In this document: positions 1-13,827 of the stretch, piece by piece
How the letters are laid out: the number at the start of each line of letters is the position of its first letter
How positions within the stretch are numbered: position 1 is the first letter of the stretch
Source of the DNA: Symbiodinium sp. CCMP2592
Taxonomy: Eukaryota; Sar; Dinophyceae; Suessiales; Symbiodiniaceae
Direction of reading: 5' to 3'
NCBI GenBank assembly: GCA_905221615.1
Contig: CAJNDT010000001.1
Location: 2,221,894-2,285,893, forward strand
DNA: 64,000 bases
Made by a program: the position numbers and the translations under genes
Notes under the pieces: generated by a model
Told to the model about the DNA's origin: nothing
Seen by the model: only the letters and a program-made list of their open reading frames with translations
Databases searched by the model: none

Positions 1-3000
1 ACTCGAGGAGTGTGACCGCCTACGTTAGCAGAATTGCTCGTGGTGTTCACTCCCGTTCCGTTTGACCACGAGCATGTGGCTTGGGCAAGACTGCCCTGAG
101 CAAAGCCGCTCCGAGTTTTGCAGTCTGCCCGTGCTGGCATGTGATGCAACCTCGTGCTCCGTCCGTCGTGCACTGTGGAGGAAGAGTCCTGCCCCAACTT
201 TGTTGCCTGTAGGCGACGATGATATCCTGTGGAAAGGCTGCTTGCGTTGCTGCCTGTGAGCCTGATCTGAGGTGATCCTATTGGGCTGGGTTGGATGTTC
301 TTGCACACTGGCCGCGGTCTCAGGTCGCAGACATCCGCAGGCATCCATAGTCAGGCAGCCGTGGAATCAGCCTGGACCAGCTGCGACACACAGCCCTCAC
401 CGGAAGATCTTGTATGCCGGCCTTGTACCCGAAACCGAACGCCCCCAAAAGCAATGACCCGGAGCCCCATCTAAAGTCACTTTGAGGTCTTCCTCTGGCC
501 GAGATGCTTCGAAACGTTTCACCTTTGATTGCAAACGCAGCCCGTGTACAGTGCCAGCGTGAGGCCGCACTTGCAGCTCAAAAAAGTGCTTCGGGTTCTT
601 TGGGGTTTAAGGATGTATGGGTTCGGGGTTTGGGGTTCTGTACTGAAGGGTTTAGGGTTTAGGGCTACAAGGTTTGAGCTTTTACGGTTGAAGGGCTTTC
701 GGGTTGAACGGTCTGTCGGCTTTGGAGTTGGATGTTGAACTGAATTGGGTGCTGCGCCACCTCGCCATGAAGCTGCGCCAGGTGGCCAACAGGGAGGGTA
801 GCAAGCTTGAGGAGAACATGACGATCTCAAGCGCATACTCATATCTTTGGAAGGTTCCTTCCCTTTGACGGGTTGCCATTCCGGAGTTGGGGAACTTTCA
901 GCAACATGGTAACATGGCCAATGGAGCAATGGGCTTGGACAGAAGTTGTATCTAGGAGGATTCGAAAGCTCCTCTTACACCTACACACTGTTTTAAGCGT
1001 CATCCACATCTTCAACTAGTAACTAGTACCCACATCTGATGATGCGAAATGCGCTTTGGTGGCCATGTTTCCAGGCTCGTGCTCCGTGTGCTCATGCTTG
1101 CACCTGGCTCGCGACCGTCGGAACACGCACGGAGGTCCCGGGAGAAAGGTGCCCTGGTGTGTGGTGCCCTCACACCGTGTTGGAACCTTCTCCCTGGGTG
1201 TGAGCCTCAGGATGCAATCATGCATGCTGCTTAAGCTCACGCGTTTTGGATCATGTTCGATGCCAGCTCTGCGATGCATGGTTTCCAGGCATGGGAGTCA
1301 ATGAAGCTTTGGCCATCATCCAGAAGATGGGAAGTCCGTGCCCTACGTTTTCGCGAGTTTTCGAAAGTCTACCTCTACATACCCCGAACCCGCCACTCGC
1401 AGGTGGTGTGGCAATCCTTTCTGGATGTGAAGATTGATATTGAGCATGTATCCCCAACACTTGTCTCTGCTGCAAGAAATCCGGCTGCTCACTCTCTCGA
1501 CTTTGGCCTGTCTTTATCTCCTTCGCTGTTTGAGACATCTTGTTCTCTGCGACGGCCTGTCCGATGGACAGGCCAAGACTGTACGCCTCGGACAACAGCC
1601 CAAAGTCGCATGATACGAAATCCGTCCTCGTCGCATGTCACGTTTGCCGGGAGTCTGCTGCAGAGGTGGATGATAGGGAGAAGGACTGACAACCACTGTG
1701 TGATTTGGCTATCCTGCTTGGTTTCCCGCCTTCTCATGCGTGTCCCTTCGATCACTGGTCGCCCTTTTCCGGCTTGTCTGTCCTCCGCAGAGACAAACTG
1801 GAAGCTCGTGGTCAATTTGACATCAGTCGGAACCAGACACCTTTCAGATCTTCAGTGCAATGGCCCGGGGCACTCGACGGTCTGTCGGCTCGGTCAGCTG
1901 TCCATCGTTTCGCAGGCATGATGCTCTGAAGCAAGTCTGCGAGCGTCCTCAGTGAACTCTTCCCTAACGCGTAAGGCATCACTTGTCGTCGTGCAGCACC
2001 TGTGTGAAAGTAAAGCAAGTATCTGCTGGGCATTGTTTGGCCATCAGGTCTGGACCATGCGGAGCTCAGCTTCCACGAGCAGTGAGCTCACCTTCCCAAG
2101 ACGGTGACAACAATGATAATAGCAAAAGTAGGAAACCTAATCAGAATAAGCATGAGTCAAGCGATTAACCAAGAACCATAACATCAATATCACTAGCAGT
2201 AATAACCATAAGAACAGGAACAACAAACAACATACCAGCATCAATAGTCGCAGAAGTCACACAAGACTAGTCGAAGAGAGTCAAGAGGTGGCTTCACCTT
2301 CGGACCTTGGAAGGTCCTGTCCTTTCGATGCAGACCTGACCGTGCGCTTGCCATCCTGGGGGCCCGGGGCCCGAGCCTGTTACTGTTGGGGTTCCTCACC
2401 GCCTCACCCCTCGTCTTATGGAAAGATGGTGCCCATTTCCGCAAGGATCCAGCTGTGCTTTGATGCTTACCAGCAGGAGTGTTGCTGAAAGGGTTTTCGC
2501 CTGCTTGCAGCTGCAATCTCACGCTTGCCGAAAAGCTGCCCTCCTCCTTGATCCACGGTCTTTCCAGGACCTCCGGGTCATCACCGTGCGCCTGCAGGCC
2601 GAGTGCCAGCAGAGCCAGAGAGAGAGAGAGCTTTCGCGCAAGTTGGGGCGCTCAGGGCGACGCGACGGAGGCCAAAAGCGGGAGGCCAGGAGCCGCCGGG
2701 GCCGCCGCCGGGGCCAGCGGCCCGGAAGTTCCGGAGGCGCCGGGCACAGGGCAGAGGGCTCAGAGCTGAGACTTCTGAGACGGCGCCCCCTTCTGCAGGG
2801 GAGCCTGCTTCCCAGCCTGGTCTACGGCGGCCGCGAGTTTGCGGCCGCGGGGCTGGCGCCAAGCCTCCGCGAGGTGGGAAAGAGATCGAGAGATCGAGAG
2901 GGGACTCGGACGTCTCGCTTTTCCTTGCGCCAGATCTACCAGATGTTCGGCCCCACGTGGTGCCCGGCCTGAGGTTCAGAACCGTTCCATGCCGGTTAGA

Positions 3001-6000
3001 GAAGTTCGGCTGTGAGGATCGGTGACTTCAGACAGCAGCCTGAACCCCTCTACCTGCCGTGGCCTCAAGATCTCCGAAGTCTCGCTACGACTGATGGTCA
3101 CCAGCTAATGGTCACCAGCTAAGGCTTCAGTATCCTGGACTGGCCTTTGAATTTCCACTGCCCCAGGACTTACATCGAAGCCTTCTCTGCACCTCTCCTC
3201 CATTCGCAATGCCGCAATGCTCTTCCCAGGATCTCTTCGAAGCTTTGGCAGCCTCCAACTTAGCCACTGCGGAGTGATGGGCTTCGGGCGCTGTTTTGGA
3301 GAATTGGAAAGGGTCCTCAGAGCCAAGCTCCACACAGAACCCGGAAAAAACCTCTCCCGAAGCTCATCCCGTGCTGATGTCAGGCAGCTCAGACAGTGAG
3401 TGCTCTCTGTAGCCATTTGGTTGTGATGTGAGTAACAATGGGTCATCACATGTCGTCTCCGACCTTGTAGTCAGAACATGTCAGGACAACAGCTGGTAGT
3501 GTCCATAAATACAGCACACGAACTCGTGACAGACAGAGCATACGATGAGCAATCACGTGATCTGGCTTGACAGCTTAGGCAAGAACCCGTAAGACCAGTC
3601 AATAATCCTAGCATCAACTGGTCAGTTTTATGAGCGTCCCTGGCTCTTGCAAATCCTCTATGCCTTGCCATGCCTGCTCGCCAGCAGTTGTGCCATGTGG
3701 TGGAGCTACTGCAGTGCGCTTTGCTACCCTGCCTCAGCAGCGGCTTGGACTTGAAGAAGTGTGGGGCCTAGGGCCCTGCTGCCATCCACACTTTTCTCAA
3801 GGCCGATCGCTCGCGGCGATGGAGGGCATCTGCAAGGAGTTGCGCAAGACCATCGTCGCAGGCAGCCTAGAACGGAGCAAAGGCGCCGTCCCGTCGGGGT
3901 CTCGTGCCAGGTGAGCTCTGGGCCCGATGCTTTAGCTTAGCGTTGCCCGACTTCGCCTGCCCCTCAAACCTTGCGACGCCTTGCGATCAAGAGCGGCAAG
4001 GCAGTAGAAGTGGAAGCGCATGAGGAGCTTTCTCCGACTTGCCTCACAGTCCTGAACTGCGAAGGCTGGGCAAACCCGGTTAGCCGGGTTCCTGTTGTGG
4101 AAGTAGGATACGGTTGCTTGCTTCATCTTGCCTTGTCGTCTTTAATTGTAAGGAGATGGCCGCGGCCGTGGCGAGCTCAAGCACATCCTCGGCACTCTTG
4201 CAGCAGTGCCTCGGGCCGAACTCTCCACAAACATTTTTGAGATGGCCACTTGTCACTGGCGTGTTTGCACCGGCAGTCCGAGCTGCTTGTGCAACTGCTG
4301 TGGGATGGGGTGTTGAGTGTTGTGCTGTTCACAGTCAAGCCCAGAAGAGCTTGGGAGAAGCCAGCAGGATGCTGGCTTGCATTGTCAAGTTTCTCTCGGA
4401 CCATAGTGTCAGAATTCGCATTCATAACGGCCCAGAGCCGCTGGGAAATGTGATGCGGTGATGCGAGCCGAGGTGAGGAGCCATGCAGTCATCGACTTGA
4501 AAGGTGTTCGACTGCCCCTTCCAAGCCCAGCAATGGCAAAGCAGCTCTTGTCCAAGGCCGCCAGTGTCCGGCTTCGACCCGCATTGTGTTCACATGTCAC
4601 TGGTGACTGTGGTTTCTCTCAGACGACGTGCGGATGCTTGCGCCTGCATATAAGGTGTGCAGCACGAATCTCCGACCTCTGCTTGCAGGTTGAAATGGCC
4701 AGAATCAAAGCCTTGAAGCAAATGGAAGAAGCAGGACGCCACACCAGAACTCATTGCAGTTCTAGCTGTTTAGCTCCACTGGTCCTACTTTGCAAGCATT
4801 TTTTGCATCGGATTCAGAGTCTGCGTCGATGCATTCATGTTTCAGTTCTTGGAGCTGGCATTGCGCATGACGGTCAAGAAGCCGAAATGGAGGAAGGTTA
4901 GCAAGTTCAAGTCTTGTCGAGGTCCTTGCACATTTTACCGGTTTAGCAATGTTGCTGGTGATGTGGATGCTTGAATCTCCGCTTGCCCTCTTTGGTTTTC
5001 CGTTTTCAGGTTGAGTCTACGGATTGTGTATCTAGTGCGAACCTTCCGAAATGAAAATGTGCCACGCTTGTTCACCGCTGTCCGCTTCTTCTGTATCTGG
5101 TGCAGGAGTTCCTGGACGGGTTTTGATGCGGCATGTCTGTCCATGCCTTAGGGAGCCACAGATGCAACCCCACACACCCACATCCCTCGAGCCCCAAGCC
5201 CGAAGTACCCTGTGGTGTCGGAGCACCACCCGAGGCTTCCGTCAGGAGGCCCAGGTGCCTGCCCCATACCGTGGCCTTGACGTCATTTGCCGCGCGAGTG
5301 TCCGGATCCTACGTGGTTCTTTTCTGCGAAACTCCATCGTCTTTTGACAGTGCTCTTGCAACCCAAAGGAACCCATACTTTTTGACTTGGAGAAGCCGGA
5401 TGGTCAGATCCAGTCGCACCCTGGCCTATATCACTCACATACTTCCTGTTTTCCTGTAAGGTCGTGTGGTTGTTGCAGCACGCAAGCATACGCTTTCATT
5501 CGAAGGCTGGCTCTCCAGCTGAAGTGGGTGGAGAACGAGGCAGCAGTGTTGCTCGGAATGGCCGTATCTTTGACCTTTTGTTCCTGCGAGGTGCGCCTAC
5601 GCGTGATGCTGGTGCAGAACGGCATGTGGGCACGACTGCACAAGCTGCTGCAGGGACATGTCGCGCTTGCGTTCGGCAAATTGATCTTCGCATTCGTACA
5701 TCGTCCGCTCAGGTGGCCTTTTCCTGTGGCATGCTTGCAGTATATTTTCTTGAGCAGTCCGTGGTAGATGACTGCCCACTCCTAGGTTGCTGAGTCAGAA
5801 GCCAGAACCTTGGCCGTGGACGTTGTGGCTACGAGCAAAATGCCATTGCTTGCGACGAGGGGTACACAGGCCGGGCGATGCCGGTAGCCTCAGAGCCTCA
5901 CGTTGCTCAACTCCCCTTCAGCAGGTGAAGCTCGGGGCGGGTTGGTATCCAGCCAGGAGCTGATCTGCGAGTCTTGTTCCTGTCTTCTTTCCCGTCCTTG

Positions 6001-9000
6001 CTCTCGTCCCTTTCCGCGCAGTCGCTTGCATCTTCGGACCTGCACTGAGACCAGCGGCATCACGGCCGCGATGATGCCGACATCAGATCTGTTTCGGCTC
6101 CTGGCAACCGATGGCCTTACCTGCGTCATCGCCGTCTGTGACTACGTCGAGAGACCCTCGGGCTCGAACAGAACCGCCTTCATTGATGCTCGAAGTCCTG
6201 TTTCGTGCTTCAAGCTCCTGTAGCTGTCCGAGGCCATGCAGTGAACGCGGGCCTCAGTTGCGTGCTCAGATGTTGCAGCACGGTGGAACTGAGTCCGTCA
6301 TGTCCTGATGCATGCCCAGCCGGCGACTGCAGGCTACGTGAACTGTCTCTCTTTGCAGTTTCCCTGATGCTTGGAGAGAACGAGCCATCACGAGGTTGTC
6401 GAAGAACATCTCATATCATGCATGCGAAGTCAGCCTCCCGTTTGTGTTGAAGCATTCATGTCCTTCTTCTTTCGAGCGTGGCGACTCGTGATATCAGGAA
6501 ACAGACGCATAATTCACCTAGACAAGAAAGAACATCTTTGGCGCAAAACCCTGCCCAATACCGCAGCGATTGCGAGACTTCTTGGGGAAGCCAGACAAGA
6601 AGTTTCGTTTGCAATTCTTGATTTCATCTTTGTATGCGATGGACACAGTACCCGTGAGTCTTTGCAACTGCAGAGCTCGACAAGGTCCACTTGCAGTGTT
6701 TCTTCTACTTGCTAGCCAACTAAATCTATTGCAGACCTCACTCTGGAGCATCCCGCCAAGTGGACCTTTCATGGCCAACGTTGCCATGTCCAGGCTCCTA
6801 GAGATCGAGGTGCCTTGCGCAGGGAGGACTGCACCTTTCACTTAACGCCATGCGTTAGGAACCGTTAAACGTCACGCCTGGAAGTCTGAGGGGCTTTGAG
6901 GGATGCAGCTGGAAGTCTAGAGTCTATCCGCTCGAGGAGGCGGCTTTAGCTTGATAGGTTGCGCGGGTGTCGATGGCACTTATCATGTGACTTCAGTAGC
7001 TGCACCGTTGGCGGCAGCGCCCGGAGCAGCTGTAACTTAGCACGCCGGAAACTACTTCAATTAGAGGATCTGTTGCAAACCCGTGCAGGGCACCGCCAGG
7101 GATAACAGTGAGCATTGCCGCTCCATTTCCATAAGGTAGGGGACATGGGCTGGGAACCGCCGGCGAGCGAGCAGTGGTAAATTGGAGGCGTACGCGGAGA
7201 ACACGCTCGCACAGCCCGGTCTCATGAGTCTGTCGCTCAACATGTCTCAGCCCGAAGGCCATGTCAATCAGGGAATCTCTGACAGCCTGCCGATGAAAGA
7301 TCATCGGCAGCACTGTGGGAAGCGCATCTGCTGTGCAGCAGCCAAAGTGCTGCCAGCGTGTTCAATTCCTCGTCGTGATGGAGTTTGTCAGCATTGCAGG
7401 GAGTGCTATCGTGTCGACTTCTAATAAAAACGAGCAATCACTCAACCGATTCTGCCTTCCCTGGTCGGACTTGCGCGTGGCAGGCCACTGATTCTAGTTT
7501 GGGAATGTTTCATTTGGTGACAAGCCGACGGCGTTGCACAAGTAAGTGCAGTCCGATGTTTTCTCTTCAGGCCGTTCGGTTTGTGCTTCTACGAATTGAA
7601 GCTGCAAGCAAGCATACCACCCCGAACGGGGTGGTCTAGTACCGCTTGCTTAATTCGATTTTCTGATGTCTCTGAGTCATGGCGCTGCGAACCTTGGAGA
7701 AGCTACTGGTAATCTGAATATTCTTAGTAGCCATGGGATCTTTCTGCGTGGATTCGCCTTGCTGTCGCAGCAGAGCGTCATCGTGAATTCACCGTCCAGA
7801 GAGAGGAAGCCCGGGGTGACTTTTTAAAGTTGAATGACGGCGCCGCTTGGACAAGCTTTTGAACTGAGCCTTCTGTTTATGCACACGGCCAAAGACAACC
7901 TCGACAGCGCAAGCAGCGCAAAACTGCGGCATGCTCGCAGTCACCGCTCGTCTACAAGCAAAGCTCTGCTAGCAAGATCTCGCACGAGACTCGGTGCCAT
8001 TTTGGGGTTCCGCCTCCCGAGGCGAAAGGGGAGCATCCCATGGACCTGGAAGGAAGGCACGAAACCGTCTAACAGCTGGCGGGCGAATGTACAATTTGTT
8101 GTGAAGACGGTGCCAGGGCGCCGCTCACAGCGTCCCGACTCTGGGTCTTTGCCGCCACCTCAAGAGGGGACGCCGCGACGACTTCGGTGAGGGAAGTTTT
8201 CTTTGTTGAAGGCCTCAGACGCCTCCTTTGAGACTCCCATCTCCGTGGTTCCAGATCTGGTGGAGGTGCCCGGGGAGCAGAGCCACAGGGCCCTTGAAGA
8301 AAAGCTGTGCCCTTGCAGGCTGTCTCTGTCCACCCCGGCCTGGGGGTGAAGATGTCGGGGAAGAGGCTGCGCTTTGGGGCGATGCCACAGGCCCATCTTC
8401 GCTGAAGCGACCCGATCACCCCGATCACGTTCTCGCATGGGTCCGTGAGGACGTCTTCTCAGACTTCGGCCCGCCTCAGCAGGCGGTTTCGTTTTCAGTC
8501 TGCAGCTTCTGAGTGTCGGATCCCAAAGTTTGGAAGGTTTGTGTGAAGGACTTGATCCAGAGTGCTTCTCAGTTTTTGCTAGGCTGCTGGGTCCGAAAAC
8601 CCCCTCAACTCACCTCCCAAGGCCGCCTCTGGACGCCTTCCGCATCCACTCCCGCACGCCGCCAGCCCCTTTCACCTGCAGACACGAGGCCGAAAGAGAG
8701 CATGGACAGCACGAGAACTGCGAGGCTGAGACCGGCGAGCTTGGACTACTACTACAACTACTTCTACCTCGGTCCGGATACCCAGTGTCTGCCGTAGAAC
8801 CACGCAGAAAGACTGCTGCAGGAATGGACGTGCTCTTCGACGGGTGCCGACCTTGCTGGGAAACGCCGAAACGCCCCCACCTTCCTTGCTGACACCACAT
8901 GAGGCAGACCCATCTGGTGCAGAAGATCGTGCTCCACACGTCCGGGACCCAAGATGCTCTGAGCTTCAGCGGATGGGATCTGCAGATGCCAGGAATACAC

Positions 9001-12000
9001 CAACTCATGAGCGTTTCTCCCGGTATACGATCCTTGGATGTGGAACTTGGCACGAAGAGGAAATCTCTGCTTCAAGATCAAAAGCCCTCCGAGGCGGTGT
9101 TTCTTCCAGTTGCAGATCGAGGACTCCTGCAGCAGGGCCCAGTGCCGCACAGACAGATCTAAGAGTCTCATTTTGTGTCGCCTGCTGCAGGGCTTTAAAT
9201 GGCCCAAAATGAGCCATGGCAGAGTCAAGACGCGCAAAGTTCGTGGAGCGACAACGTGAGTTTCACCGTGGTTCCAGTTTTTTGGCCAAGGCACCTTGGT
9301 CGGTGGTTGATGATGTTGGAGTCTGTTTGATTCGCCCCTGTTTCATTCTGGAAACTGTCCAAGGCACAAGCTCATGAGAGCCACCATCGCCATCACGAGG
9401 ATGACAAGAAAGGCATCGGAAAGACTATGACGGTGCTGTTCACAATGTTCCTTTGTTGCAGGGGCAGAAAGCCTCAACATGTTGAAAAGTAGGGATCTCT
9501 CAACCTGACCTGAGGTTCGGCATGAGCATCTTGACTGACTTGCAGAGCCGCCCTTGGCTTGATCCATGCGTGCGAAGCGAGGCAGCTGGTGGGTTGGCAA
9601 CGCAATATTTGCTCAACTCCCGCTGCTGGTCTCTCGCCTGCCGGAGTCAGATGCCCTCGGCACGCAGCTATCGATGATGGTGCAAGCAGGTCGGAGTTGG
9701 TTATTGACTGAAGCACTGACACAGTGCAGTCCGCATGAGGCAACATCTTCTCCATCAGCTACAAGATCATTGAGCATCACGTGGGGCCGTTGGATGCAGC
9801 TCAATCACAACGACGATTCTTGTGCTCTTCCTAGCTTTGAAGTTGCTTCACGGTGCTTCGCTGAAAGGCAAACCTTGTCGTCAACGGCATGCACCAAGCA
9901 TCCCTTCTTCTTTTGATGTTCCTGGCTCTTTTCTGGGAGCCACGGCAGCAAATCCTCAAGTCCTCTGCCCACAGCTTCTGCGCCAGCTTTGGGTCCGAGG
10001 ACTCGCAGCTGATGGGTCGGAGCCTGCCTTTGCTGGGATTTTCGATTCTCGCTGGTGGCCTCGGCTGCCTGTCGGATCTGACCTATTGGCACCCGGGCAG
10101 CAAGGGATGGGAGCCGAAGATGGCCTTGGTCGGCCCCGGCCCGTTCTCAGGTCGCTGGTGATGCGGCATCCTCCACCGTGTACCAAAGCTGTCGGTGTAG
10201 GACCGGCCGGCCGGTGCGGCAGCACGCTTCACATCGCTTCAGAAGTTTTACACCATCTGCTTTGACAGGCATGTCTCTTGGCAACTTCGTGGTTCTTGGC
10301 TTGTCCACCGTTCAGGCAAAACACGCATGAGCCTGGTACTGGAGATGCAAACCCGCCACAGTTGTGCCTAGCCGCTTTTCGACAGGTTACGGGACGCAGT
10401 GTGGACAACCCCCGCTTTGGAGTGACGAACTTCTTCGTGCTGGCAGCACTGTTTCAGCGACCAGGTGGCACTATGGTTATTGACTCATCAGACTCATGAT
10501 TGGTGCGCGTTGCCAGTGACGCTGCGTTTCAGTTTTCATCGGATTTCGAGGATGCTTTGGGGTATCGTCACGCTCATCGTCCAGGACAGAGCTTGGGATC
10601 GATGTGATCAGTCAGGATGACGAAGTAAAGCATAATACTTAGGCCTCAAAGCTTAGACTTCAAAGTAAAACCTGTAGGCCGCCCAAGCCGAATCAACCCT
10701 GGCAGGACAAGCTTGGCCCTGCAGTGGTCTGGGCCGCGGGATTCGTTTCGGAAAGCTTCGGGAAGCGCCTCCTGAACTTAATAAATCCCATGCACGAGAG
10801 CCTCAGCAAATCTGGCAAAAGGATCTGCATCTTTTTGTGATTCTCTCAAAAAACTAACCAGATAGTACATATGACGTAGACATCATGCCAGCCTAGACCC
10901 CACACAGTGAAACAAGACCGACTGTAGCAGACCCAGCAGGCCAAACCAAATGCATCCAAAACCCCCAAGCCCAGCCCATGTGTCCAACTGCGCGCCACGC
11001 TGGCAGGAGCACGGCCGGCACTCCAAAACGCGCACCGCATTGTGGTGGCAACCGAAGATAACCGAAGTTCCACCTCAAAAAGTGCCTGGGGCCTTGTCGG
11101 GAGGAGGCAAAAACCCGAGTCGCAGGCCTCGCAGTGTGGCGGGAGGACGATAAACGGAAAATGGCTTCAAAACAGCGGACAACGTGAACTCTGCACGGGG
11201 CCGTTGCACGAGCACAATATCTCATGTGTCCAGCGTCCACTTGCAGACTACTGCAGTGAATCCCGAGCAAGCAGTGTGGTTTTTCGGGACTGTTGGCGAC
11301 TCGAGTGCTCCCAAGACCAAAATGAGCAGGGGACCTTGGCGGGAGCAAGATATCCAACCAAAACACAGCAAAGGACACTGAGGCAGCGATGGATTTTGCA
11401 ATAAGCTTGTTTTAGGACGCCTAATAACATGTTCTAGCAGGACTTCGGATCTAATCATCTAATCTTGCACCACGGCACAGCAGCCGGGATTGGCCGGACA
11501 CGCCTCGCAGCAACCAGATCCTGTGTCGGCTTAGCAGTCCTGCAAGTAGCCCCATACCACTCTTAGAGCAGACATGACATAGCACGTATACATGTCAACG
11601 TATGCTTATGGAAAGGTCGATGACATGTATGGATGTACAGACAAACATGTCTTCGTCTTGCAAGCACCGAGGAAGGCGGTCGCCTTGCTGCGCGCTGAGC
11701 AGGAGGAGGTGCAGGAGGCCCAGCCGGCAGGCGGAGTGACGGACCACCCGGGGCCAAAGTCCTCGGGGCTGCCGCGGAAGAAGAAGCGGCTCGGATAGCT
11801 TCGGGTTGTCGGAGTTTGGGGGACCCTAGGCCCGAGAGAAGTGCAAAAGCCTTTTGGCGCGTTTTCGTTGCTTCGGCGAAGAATGTTGCGAGCCGTGCCA
11901 AGGATCTTGCTCTTTGAAGCGGTTCCTTGGTCTCTTAGCGGTTTGACTGTCGCGGAAGAAGCTTCAAAAAGGATCGATGTGTCGAGCTGAGGTCAACTTC

Positions 12001-13432
12001 TGTACATATGCCACAACTTACACCTTGCCTTGTATTTTGCCTTTCGTCGCGGCGGCTTTTCCTGAGACTGGGCGAAAATCAAATTAAAAGCATTTCATGT
12101 CCAGTTCTGCTTTTTGCTTTTGCGGCATACTTCGTCATGGCCCCAGGAGAGAAGTCAACAATGCCATCTGCTCCTGAATATGATGATCTTTCAATCCATT
12201 GGGGACGTCAGCGGTCGAATGCTGGCTCCGACGTCCAAGCAGCTCGGACGAGTCTAGCAGTGGTTGAAAACATCTGATCGCACAGCATTAGCTCCGCCAC
12301 AGGAGTGGATCCTTGCAAAAAAAGCTGCCGCTGGTTGGCGGTGTTGTGCTTCCTCTCTGCTTCAGCATTCTCATAGCTACGGCAGTGGAAGCTTCGCTCC
12401 ATGTAGAATGGTCTACAACCTGCTTGAAGGCTCTCATTACTGTCATGATACTGTCATGGATGCGAGCAGATCGCATCACGTCCACGATTGAGGACACTTC
12501 CATTATCTCCGATGTGCTGTCCTACGAGCAGGTCCCCGAAAGAGGGATCCGACCTGCCGCAGCATGATGCCAGCCGTGTCTGCAACAGTAAAGATCAAAA
12601 GCTGCATATGCATGCATAGTCCGCAGAGCAGGCAGCATTGGTTCTTCCGCTGATAGTAATGTGCTTCTTCTTCTCCCGCGGCATGCTCGTCTCTGCCGTC
12701 TTCCTTCGAGCGAGAGGCAAGTCTCGAGTAAGCTCAGAAGAACTCAGAAGTTCAAAGAGCAATGGGGGATTTAGGGCCGTTTTTGCCAGGCCTCACCAGT
12801 AGCCGCGAGGCGGCGGAGCACTTGGCCTCGACCATGGGATTCTGCGGCCAGATGGGCGCACTGTCTGCCAATGTTGGCACCCAAGTGGAATGCTTTGATT
12901 TTGGGGCGTCTTTGATTTTGTTGGCTCTGCCAAGTCGAAGCTTCAACATCTTGGGCCTTGCATGCTTCAGGTCATCACCTTCGCAATTGTCAACTATTTC
13001 CACTGAGAAGCGATCGCGTTAATGCACCAGCAGCAGTCCAGTCGGGATTTGCCTGGTTCACACATGGCTAGGATGTGTGGAATACCACGGCCACCCGTGA
13101 TTGCTTGCATTGTTTCCAGAGAAAAGAACAGCCTCTTGCGTGGTTCGGGCTCCGAGCTCTGACGGAACTGCCGGGAAAGTTCAGTGGGCTGTGCAGGTCA
13201 TGGTTGGGCTGTGCAGAAGACCATGCTCTAGTGCCACAGTAGGACTCGTAAGCACGCAAGAAACTCGCAGTAATGAAGAGTATTGCGAAGAGATTAATTT
13301 TAACGCTACGCCGCCCGCCTCGGCTGTGTAGCGGCAGGGCGAGGGGGCAGTCGATGTTTTTTTATGCTAGGGCGGCCTGTCAAACCCCAACCTTTACACG
13401 GTTGTTGAGACGAAGTGCGAGGAGAACGGGTA
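1..13432. other. No supported gene; low-repeat left flank
   Basis: I find no protein family I can name in either strand here. Open frames are short (at most about 220 codons), overlap on both strands and have no recognisable motifs. A few stretches look faintly exon-like, for example about 4689-4745 after a TTGCAG acceptor-like site, about 5585-5700 and about 6570-6650, so intron-rich host gene material is possible but unproven. A weak TTTAGGG-like patch lies at 598-740 and a 14-bp tandem duplication at 3094-3121. The stretch has almost none of the microsatellites, palindromes and telomere-like arrays that fill the right side of the window. Confidence 0.5.
598..740 (+). repeat. Degenerate TTTAGGG-like patch
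   Basis: The stretch contains GGGTTTAGGG-type heptamers, best at 648-664, mixed with GGGTTCGGGGTTTGGGG variants. It resembles the interstitial telomere-like patches at 45536, 46636, 48330 and 54795. It is the only such patch left of the retrotransposons. Confidence 0.5.
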
Positions 13433-13476
13433 CAAGGGGGAAGGAGGGGAGGGGGGAGGGGGGGGGAGGGGGGGGG
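13433..13476 (+). repeat. G-rich tract at the left edge of copia copy A
   Basis: GGGGA/GGGGGG runs end directly at the TG of the 5' LTR. The 3' LTR of the same copy is followed by G5 (23320-23324), so a GGGGG target duplication is compatible but cannot be told apart from a low-complexity target or a sequencing artefact. Confidence 0.6.
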
Positions 13477-13725
13477 TGAAACCATAAACCTCTAAAGGGG
13501 TAGCTCTAACAGGTACCTACAGCAATGGCTGCATGCTCATACATATACATTCCGCTGCCCATTGGCTCACAGTGGTTTTACCATATTGAGACAAGACAAG
13601 CTCTCCTTGCGTAGCAAGACAAAACAACTACTGTCCGTGTGCAGGGCGCTGCCCTTTGATCCTTAGGGAATAAACTGGTCATACACCTCCTTACAAGGAG
13701 TATCCCTTGGGGGTGTATCGGCACA
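13477..13725 (+). repeat. 5' LTR of copia copy A
   Basis: The LTR is 249 bp, starts TGAAACC and ends GGCACA. The same unit occurs at 23075-23319 (+), 23359-23607 (-) and 39034-39281 (-). Its 3' end contains nested inverted repeats: ATACACC pairs with GGTGTAT around an inner CTCCTT/AAGGAG stem (about 13680-13718). A small AGGGC/GCCCT stem lies near 13642-13656. It is short for a copia LTR, and I could not place TATA or polyadenylation signals with confidence. Confidence 0.93.
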
Positions 13726-13731
13726 GTTTTC

Positions 13732-13747
13732 TGGTAGCGGAGCCCGG
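13732..13747 (+). other. Primer-binding site (initiator-Met-like tRNA)
   Basis: TGGTAGCGGAGCCCGG lies 6 nt inside the LTR. Its complement would be a tRNA 3' end CCGGGCTCCGCTACCA, with U72 opposite A1, the pair typical of eukaryotic initiator tRNA-Met. Initiator tRNA-Met is the usual primer for copia elements. The tRNA identity is inferred because no host tRNA is available here. Copy B has the same site at 39012-39027. Confidence 0.7.
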
Positions 13748-13827
13748 AAAGGGCCGCCCGCCTCACAAAGTCCGCTACAGCGGTCGGCCTCGCCGAACGC
13801 TTAACCAAGCGGATAAGAGGCAGCACA

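Noticed and set aside
2418..2972. 184-codon plus-strand frame with Arg-rich middle
   Set aside because: The composition follows a local GC-rich stretch; overlapping frames on both strands are equally open and no domain is recognised.
9188..9220. CCCAAAATGAGCC segment resembling part of a reversed spliced leader
   Set aside because: Too many mismatches and no flanking splice context.
12008..12567. Plus-strand frames with hydrophobic segments (possible membrane protein)
   Set aside because: They are two short frames in different phases without conserved motifs or clear exon borders.
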